Position numbers and translations under genes: made by a program
In this document: positions 58,741 through 64,000 of the stretch, in pieces
How the letters are laid out: every line of letters begins with the position of its first letter
How positions within the stretch are numbered: position 1 is the stretch's first letter
Source of the DNA: Variovorax paradoxus
GTDB lineage: Bacteria > Pseudomonadota > Gammaproteobacteria > Burkholderiales > Burkholderiaceae_C
DNA length: 64,000 bases
Direction of reading: 5' to 3'
Assembly: GCF_030815975.1 (NCBI RefSeq)
Contig: NZ_JAUSXL010000002.1
Coordinates: forward strand, 5,196,501-5,260,500
The notes under the pieces: model-generated
The model's input: the letters and a program-made list of their open reading frames with translations, nothing else
Told to the model about the DNA's origin: nothing
Databases searched by the model: none

Positions 58741-60054
58741 TTGCTGCTGCGCAAAGAACTCGGCGTCGTCGAGAACTCCTACTACGAAGCCAGCGTGCAG
58801 CGGGCGGCACGCTTCGAGGCGGCGCGTCCGCTCGAAGGCATTGCCACTGCCGATGTCTGCGTGGTGGGCGGCGGGCTCGCGGGGCTGTCGGCCGCGCTCG
58901 AGCTCGCTTCGCGCGGCTATGCGGTGGTGCTGCTCGAGGCGCAGCGCGTGGGCTGGGGCGCCTCGGGACGCAATGGCGGGCAGGTGATCGTCGGCTTCGG
59001 ATCGGACGGCGAAGCGGCCATCGAAAAGCAGTTCTCGTCCGAAGACGCGCGCCGCGCCTGGAACATTTCCGTCGAGGGGCTGGAGCTGCTGCAGGACCGC
59101 ATCGCAAGCCACGCGATCGACTGCGACTGGCAGGCCGGCTACCTGAACCTGTCGGTCAAGCCCGCGAAGTCGCGCGCGCTTCGCGAATGGATGGACCACG
59201 TGGGCCGCGTCCATGGCTATCCGCTGCAGTGGCTGGGCCCCGGCGAAGTCGCGCAATGGGTGGACAGCCAGCGCTTCGATGCCGGCGCCTTCGACGCACG
59301 CTCGGGCCATCTGCATCCGCTGAAGTATTCGCTGGGACTGGCGTCCGCGGCACGTGCGGCCGGCGCGCAGCTGCACGAGAACTCGGCGGTGCAGGTGATC
59401 GAGCGCGGCGCGCGGCCGGTGGTCAAGACCGCGCAGGGCGAGGTGCGGTGCAGCTTTGTCGTGCTGGCGGGCAACGTCTACCTGGCCGAATACGGGGACG
59501 ACGTGGCGCCCGAGGTGTCGTCGCGCATCATGCCCGTGGGCACCTACATGATCGCGACCGAACCGATGGAGCCGGCGCGCGCGGAAGCGCTCATGCGCGG
59601 CCGGCCGGCCGCGTCGGACACGAACTTCGTGCTCGACTACTTCCGCCTGAGCGCTGACCATCGGCTGCTGTTCGGCTCGGGCGACAGCTACAGCGCGAGG
59701 ACGCCGCGCAACCTCATCGACAAGATTCGCAAGAGCCTCCTCGGTGTGTTTCCGCAGCTCTCGGACCTGGGCATCGACCACGCATGGGGCGGCTTCGTCG
59801 ACATCACCATGAACAAGGCGCCGGACTTCGGGCGCATCGGAACCAACATCTACTACCTGCAGGGCTTCTCAGGCCATGGCCTGGCGCTCACGGGCATGGC
59901 GGGCAAGCTGGCGGCCGAGGCCATTGCGGGCCAGGCCGAGCGCTTCGACCTTTTTGCGCGCATCGGGCACCACGCCTTTCCGGGCGGCACCTTGCTGCGC
60001 ACGCCCGCGCTGGTGCTGGGGATGATGTACTACCGGCTGCGGGACTTCCTCTAG
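58741..60054 (+). CDS. FAD-dependent amine oxidase (PuuB-like)
   Basis: A 437-residue DAO-family flavoenzyme: the dinucleotide-binding motif VCVVGGGLAGLSAALELASRG (about 39-59) and GWGASGRNGGQ (about 75-85), typical of gamma-glutamylputrescine oxidase relatives. It begins at TTG 58741 immediately after the homospermidine synthase TGA, with no better start. It may oxidise a polyamine; the substrate is inferred only from its neighbour. Confidence 0.86.
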   Translation: MLLRKELGVVENSYYEASVQRAARFEAARPLEGIATADVCVVGGGLAGLSAALELASRGYAVVLLEAQRVGWGASGRNGGQVIVGFGSDGEAAIEKQFSSEDARRAWNISVEGLELLQDRIASHAIDCDWQAGYLNLSVKPAKSRALREWMDHVGRVHGYPLQWLGPGEVAQWVDSQRFDAGAFDARSGHLHPLKYSLGLASAARAAGAQLHENSAVQVIERGARPVVKTAQGEVRCSFVVLAGNVYLAEYGDDVAPEVSSRIMPVGTYMIATEPMEPARAEALMRGRPAASDTNFVLDYFRLSADHRLLFGSGDSYSARTPRNLIDKIRKSLLGVFPQLSDLGIDHAWGGFVDITMNKAPDFGRIGTNIYYLQGFSGHGLALTGMAGKLAAEAIAGQAERFDLFARIGHHAFPGGTLLRTPALVLGMMYYRLRDFL

Positions 60055-60079
60055 AAAGGTGCCGAAGGCCTGCTGTGGT

Positions 60080-62500
60080 TCAGGTGTCGTCCGCGACCAG
60101 CGCGCCGATTTCACGCGCCGGATGCCGGTGCTTCGCGAGCGCTGTCACGAAGGCCTCGATGGTGGATTCGAGATTCTCCGCCGCGCCGCGCAGCACGCCA
60201 GGATCCCTATCGCCCGATGGCAGGGTCTCGGGAACCTTCGCTTCGGCCAGCAGCGTTGCCGACGCGCCAAGCGCGAGAATCGTCTTGCCGTGCTGGAACT
60301 GGTCCTTGATGAACTGCTCGGTATGGGCATTGGCGGAAAGAAGCTCCACGCCTTCCGGGCCATCGGGCAGCACGAGCGCATCGAACAGGAAACCGGGTTC
60401 GTTTTCCAGCGAGGCGTCGGCTTCCATCGTCTCGCCCTCTGCCGTGCGGAACGGCCCGATGCGCGGGCCCACCAGGCGGCCCACGGCGCCCTCGGCCAGC
60501 AGCGCCGCCTGGAGGGCCGCGATCTGCTCGCCCTGCACGCCGTCCGCCACCAGCAACGCCACCTTGCGCGTGCGCACGGAACCATCGCCGGGCCGCGCCG
60601 TCAGCGACAGTGCGTGCGAGCGCGTCACCTCCGGCTTTGCAGGCTGCGGGAGCGCCCTGGGCAGCGCGGGCGGCAGGGGCATGCCCAGGCCGTCGGCTAC
60701 CTGCTGCGCCAGCAGCGGCGACGCATTGACGAGGCTCGCCACCACGCGTTCCCGCACGGCAGGCACGGTGCACTTCGAGAGCTCGAAGCGGAACGCCGCC
60801 GCGATGTGGGCCTGCTCGGTGGGCGTCTGGCTTTCGAAGAAGAGCGTGGCCTGGGTGTAGTGGTCGGCAAACTTCTCGGGCTTGCCGCGCACCTTGTCCT
60901 GCTCCACGCGCTGCGGAAATGTCATGAAGCCCGCCGAGGCCCCGGCCTGGAACGGGCAGCCGCCACCCAGCGAGTTGGGCTCGTAGGCCGCGCGGCCGCG
61001 GTGGATGGCCTGGCGATGCATGCCGTCGCGCTGGTTGTTGTGCACCTGCGCGACCGGCGCGTTGATCGGCAACTCATGAAAGTTGGGGCCGCCCAGCCGC
61101 GTGATCTGCGTGTCGACATACGAATGGATGCGCCCGGCCAGCAGCGGGTCGTTGGTGAAATCGATGCCCGGCACCACGTGCGCGGCGCAGAAGGCCACCT
61201 GCTCGGTCTCGGCAAAGAAATTGTCGGGATTGCGGTTGAGCACCAGGCGCCCGACCGGCGTGAGCGGCACCAGTTCCTCCGGCACGATCTTGGTGGCGTC
61301 GAGCACGTCGAAGCTGAAGGCATCGGCCTCTTCCTCGGTGAAGATCTGCAGGCCGAGCTCCCACTCCGGAAACTCCCCGGCCTCGATGGCTTCCCACAGG
61401 TCGCGGCGATGAAAGTCGGGGTCGGCGCCGGATATCTTCACGGCCTCGTCCCACACCAGCGAATGGGTTCCGAGCACGGGCGACCAGTGGAATTTGCAGA
61501 ACACCGAATCGCCGGCCTCGTTCACAAGCCGGAAGGTGTGCACGCCAAAGCCCTGCATCATGCGGAAGCTGCGCGGGATGGCGCGGTCGGACATCTGCCA
61601 CATCAGCATGTGCGTCGACTCGGGCATGAGCCCGACGAAGTCCCAGAAGGTGTCGTGCGCGCTCGCGGCCTGCGGCATCTGGTGATGCGGCTCGGGCTTC
61701 ACGGCGTGGACGAGGTCGGGAAACTTCATCGCGTCCTGGATGAAGAACACGGGCATGTTGTTGCCCACCAGGTCCCAGTTGCCTTCGTCGGTGTAGAACT
61801 TGACAGCAAAGCCGCGCACGTCGCGTGCGGTGTCCTTGGAGCCGCGCTCGCCGGCCACGGTGGAAAAGCGCACGAACACCGGCGTGATCTTTCCGCCTTC
61901 GCGCAGCGGCGCCGCCTTGGTGAACTGCGGGATGCCTTCGTAGCATTCGAAGTAGCCATGGGCGCCGGAGCCGCGCGCATGCACGATGCGCTCGGGAATG
62001 CGCTCATGGTCGAAGTGCGTGATCTTCTCGCGCAGGATGAAGTCTTCCAGCAGCGCGGGGCCGCGCAGGCCGGCCTTCAGCGAGTTCTGGTTGTCCGCAA
62101 TGGGCACGCCCTGGTTGGTGGTGAGCCGCTGGCCGCCCGAGTCGACGCGCACCCGGTCGAGCGATTCGATGGTGGCATTCAGGCCCGGCATGGCCATGCC
62201 GCCGGTCTTTTCCGAGTCGATTTCTTCCGACAGGGTGCTGGCCGTTGCCGCGGACGACAGCGGCTGGACTGTCTGCCCGGCCTGTGGACGCAGCGCGTTG
62301 TCATGCCCGTGCTCCAGTGGCTTGTTCGCATTGAAGGGCATCGCGGCCGCCAGCGCCTGCGCATGCGCGGCCTTCTGCGAAGGCGGGTCGGACGGCGGGC
62401 CACCGGGCAGGTTGGCGGCGCCGCTGTCGGTGTTGCGGGCCGCCGCCGATGCGCTGGTGGCGGCGCTGCCGGAATCAGGAGGCGTTTTGGAAGGCGGCAT
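60080..62500 (-). CDS. katE: Large-subunit (clade 2) catalase HPII
   Basis: An 806-residue haem catalase with the extended N-terminus and C-terminal DJ-1/GATase-like domain of the HPII class. Catalytic His about 174 in [15 protein letters not shown], the Asn/Phe haem pocket in [15 protein letters not shown], and the proximal haem Tyr in [14 protein letters not shown]. The DJ-1-like domain starts near residue 630 ([14 protein letters not shown]). Start ATG 62500 (MPPSKT). Protects against hydrogen peroxide, often in stationary phase. Confidence 0.94.
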   Translation of the reverse strand: MPPSKTPPDSGSAATSASAAARNTDSGAANLPGGPPSDPPSQKAAHAQALAAAMPFNANKPLEHGHDNALRPQAGQTVQPLSSAATASTLSEEIDSEKTGGMAMPGLNATIESLDRVRVDSGGQRLTTNQGVPIADNQNSLKAGLRGPALLEDFILREKITHFDHERIPERIVHARGSGAHGYFECYEGIPQFTKAAPLREGGKITPVFVRFSTVAGERGSKDTARDVRGFAVKFYTDEGNWDLVGNNMPVFFIQDAMKFPDLVHAVKPEPHHQMPQAASAHDTFWDFVGLMPESTHMLMWQMSDRAIPRSFRMMQGFGVHTFRLVNEAGDSVFCKFHWSPVLGTHSLVWDEAVKISGADPDFHRRDLWEAIEAGEFPEWELGLQIFTEEEADAFSFDVLDATKIVPEELVPLTPVGRLVLNRNPDNFFAETEQVAFCAAHVVPGIDFTNDPLLAGRIHSYVDTQITRLGGPNFHELPINAPVAQVHNNQRDGMHRQAIHRGRAAYEPNSLGGGCPFQAGASAGFMTFPQRVEQDKVRGKPEKFADHYTQATLFFESQTPTEQAHIAAAFRFELSKCTVPAVRERVVASLVNASPLLAQQVADGLGMPLPPALPRALPQPAKPEVTRSHALSLTARPGDGSVRTRKVALLVADGVQGEQIAALQAALLAEGAVGRLVGPRIGPFRTAEGETMEADASLENEPGFLFDALVLPDGPEGVELLSANAHTEQFIKDQFQHGKTILALGASATLLAEAKVPETLPSGDRDPGVLRGAAENLESTIEAFVTALAKHRHPAREIGALVADDT

Positions 62501-62591
62501 GAAAACTCCGTTCGATGAGAAAAAGGGGGAACGGCGGCGCGGTTCAGCGCGGTGCTTGCTCGCGCGCCACCTTGCACTCGGGCACTCGTGT

Positions 62592-63191
62592 TCAGGCGCG
62601 CGCGTGGTGCCGGCGCAGATGGCCGGAACGCCGCGCGAGCAGCAGCCCGGCCGCGGCCAGCCCGACCACGGCAATGGCGGCCGTGTTGCCGGATGCTGCG
62701 CGGCCCATGTCGAGCGCGATCTCGCCGGTGCGCGGCCCGGCCAGCTGCAGCCGGCGCTTGGTCATCTGCGCACCCAGTTCGCCGAGCCGGTCGGCCAGCA
62801 GCTTCTCGGCCGCGGGCAGGAGAATGGTTTCCTCGTCGGCCACGTGGTGCATCACGTCGCGCATCAGCGCCGACAGGGTGTCGTCGTAGTCGCGCGCTTC
62901 CGGCTCCATGGCGCGCAGCAGGCCGATGAGGCGGCGCATCTCGGAATGCTCCTCGAGCGCCTTGGTGATGCGTTCGTCGTCCTCGCAGACTTTGCGCATC
63001 TCGGGATAGAAGATTTCTTCCTCGAGCTGCGCATGGATCTCGAGCGTGGTGCAGATGGTGTTGGCCAGCCCCTTCTTCACGCGGGCCGGCGCGCTGGCCT
63101 TGTACTGGTGGAAGGTGGAAAGCACGTGCGTGTGGTCCAGGCGAATCATGTGGGTCGCCGTGGGAAAGAGCCGGGAGACGATGTTTGTCAT
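62592..63191 (-). CDS. Hemerythrin-domain protein with C-terminal membrane anchor
   Basis: A 199-residue protein: a hemerythrin HHE fold with His/Glu iron ligands (MIRLDHTHVLSTFHQY, LEIHAQLEEEIFYPEM, EEHSEMRRL, MHHVADEETILLP) and a C-terminal hydrophobic segment (AIAVVGLAAAGLLLA) with basic end. It may bind oxygen or nitric oxide or store iron. It is 91 bp upstream of katE on the same strand, and a second hemerythrin lies 145 bp upstream. Confidence 0.85.
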   Translation of the reverse strand: MTNIVSRLFPTATHMIRLDHTHVLSTFHQYKASAPARVKKGLANTICTTLEIHAQLEEEIFYPEMRKVCEDDERITKALEEHSEMRRLIGLLRAMEPEARDYDDTLSALMRDVMHHVADEETILLPAAEKLLADRLGELGAQMTKRRLQLAGPRTGEIALDMGRAASGNTAAIAVVGLAAAGLLLARRSGHLRRHHARA

Positions 63192-63220
63192 GGTGATCTC
63201 TAGAATAAGACGCCCCCGAA

Positions 63221-63290
63221 GCGCCTTCGGCGCCTCCCCCCACTGGGGGGCGCACCCGGTGGCCCGGCGGAGCCGGTTCCACGGGTGCGC
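63221..63290. repeat. Cluster of three GC-rich palindromes
   Basis: Three consecutive hairpins: GCGCC/GGCGC (63221-63233), CCCCCC/GGGGGG (63236-63250) and a long interrupted stem GCGCACCCG/CGGGTGCGC (63250-63258 with 63282-63290) containing TGG/CCA and CCGGC/GCCGG pairs. It lies between the two hemerythrin genes. The style is that of REP-like intergenic palindromes of Comamonadaceae; no T-run for an intrinsic terminator. Confidence 0.5.
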
Positions 63291-63335
63291 TGGACTGGGC
63301 CGTCGCTGGCTTGGTGCGTCGCGGGTTGTGTGCAG

Positions 63336-63830
63336 TCAGGCGGCTGCGGTGAGCTCTTCCATGAGCTCTTCCTTGCGCGCGGCGAGCTGTTCGCGCATGG
63401 CGACCAGGTCGAGCCCCCGGGCCGCGCGTGCCTTGACGAAGATCTCGTTGCGCTCTTCCTTCACGTGGTGGTCGATGTATTCGCCCAGCACGATCACCTT
63501 GGCGTCGAACTTGTCGTCCACCTCGGTGGCGGCTTCGATCTGCGCGATCAGTTCCTTGGCGCTGGCGTGCTCGACCTCGGCTTCGTCGAGAAGATCGGTT
63601 TCGCTGATGGCCTCGCGCACGGCCGGGTAGAAGATTTCTTCCTCGATCTGGGCATGGACGGTCAGCTCGGTACAGATCTGTTTGGCGAGCTCGCGCTTCT
63701 TCTGCTGCGCACCGGCGGCGCGCGAATGGGTCAGTTCCTCGTACTCCTTGAACATCTTCTTGACGTTGCGGTGATCCGAATCGAGAAGGCTGCATGCATC
63801 GGGTGCTGCGCGCTTGGTGGAGTTGGGCAT
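63336..63830 (-). CDS. Hemerythrin-domain protein, soluble
   Basis: A 164-residue cytoplasmic hemerythrin: LLDSDHRNVKKMFKEYEEL, LTVHAQIEEEIFYPAVREA, DEAEVEHASAKELI and YIDHHVKEERNEIF supply the His and acidic iron ligands. Start ATG 63830 (MPNSTK); open to 63962. It has no membrane anchor, unlike its paralogue downstream, with which it shares the EEEIFYP core. Confidence 0.87.
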   Translation of the reverse strand: MPNSTKRAAPDACSLLDSDHRNVKKMFKEYEELTHSRAAGAQQKKRELAKQICTELTVHAQIEEEIFYPAVREAISETDLLDEAEVEHASAKELIAQIEAATEVDDKFDAKVIVLGEYIDHHVKEERNEIFVKARAARGLDLVAMREQLAARKEELMEELTAAA

Positions 63831-63925
63831 CGTGGGCTCCGGTGTGGTTGATGGAAGCCGAACGATGAAAGGGCTGCCGGCGCCGCGGCGTAGGAAAGCT
63901 CCCTGTGTGCGCGTAGCACAGCGCA

Positions 63926-64000
63926 CTACTCGCGTGCGCCCCGGCGCTGGGCCAGCAGGCATCCGGCCGCCAGCCCCACGGCAAAGAGGCCGTAGACCAG
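63926..64000 (-). CDS. C-terminal end of a membrane protein (starts beyond the window)
   Basis: The last 24 codons of a minus-strand frame with a TAG stop at 63926-63928: a hydrophobic segment (LVYGLFAVGLAAGCLL) followed by a basic tail (AQRRGARE). Too short to name; the gene begins off the right edge. Confidence 0.45.
   Translation of the reverse strand: MVYGLFAVGLAAGCLLAQRRGARE

Noticed and set aside
60059..62518. 819-codon plus-strand frame opposite katE
   Set aside because: Pure shadow of the catalase gene; no recognisable motif and no ribosome site.

Overview
The window is dense, high-GC bacterial chromosome. Gene order, codon use, the abundance of tripartite-tricarboxylate (Bug-type) solute receptors, and the polyhydroxybutyrate and CoA-ester catabolic genes all suggest a Comamonadaceae member of Burkholderiales, most likely Variovorax or a close relative. 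That placement is inferred from the proteins; no database search was run. I see no rRNA operon, CRISPR array, phage or complete insertion sequence.

Layout. (1) 1-10.2 kb: two DapA-like aldolases read away from a LacI regulator, which is followed by a co-directional tautomerase, acyl-CoA dehydrogenase, CoA-transferase and MaoC hydratase, then an amino-acid-type ABC receptor and permease, a hydantoinase-like amidohydrolase and a PaaI thioesterase. (2) 10.2-17.2 kb: a broken remnant, a frameshifted PrpB-like lyase coupled to a Bug receptor under a good sigma-54 promoter and a divergent PrpR-like activator, then an acetolactate synthase divergent from an Lrp regulator. (3) 17.2-29 kb: an exported PPC-domain protein beside an OmpA-tail remnant, a LysR/quinone reductase pair, a five-gene operon (Bug, AtuA, AtuA-like small protein, Bug, lipoprotein hydrolase), a RIO-type kinase and a DUF1090 protein. 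(4) 29-41.5 kb: a LysR/acyl-CoA ligase/acyl-CoA dehydrogenase/Bug set, homoserine dehydrogenase behind a threonine leader peptide and terminator, a KefB/YbaL-type antiporter, DctA, acetoacetyl-CoA reductase, a DJ-1 family enzyme and a CinA-C protein. (5) 41.6-48 kb: a probable itaconate or citramalyl-CoA catabolic operon with two Bug receptors and a LysR regulator, whose promoter region holds a piece of a tRNA-Lys gene. (6) 48-64 kb: phaA-phaC, PgeF, a GST isomerase divergent from an FAH-family hydrolase, Nudix, CreA, a LytM lipoprotein, a phospholipase D lipoprotein, homospermidine synthase with an FAD oxidase, HPII-type catalase and two hemerythrin proteins.

How it fits together: most of the window captures organic acids (six Bug receptors, DctA), activates them with CoA, degrades them to acetyl-CoA, pyruvate or propionyl-CoA level intermediates, and stores surplus acetyl-CoA as PHB (phaA, phaB, phaC). 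Stress functions (catalase, hemerythrins, polyamine synthesis) sit at the right end.

The most striking non-coding signals are a threonine/isoleucine leader peptide with competing stems and an intrinsic terminator before hom (35.15-35.29 kb), a pair of oppositely oriented structured repeats whose stems differ in sequence but keep base pairing (47.9-48.1 kb), and the tRNA-Lys fragment at 46.63 kb.
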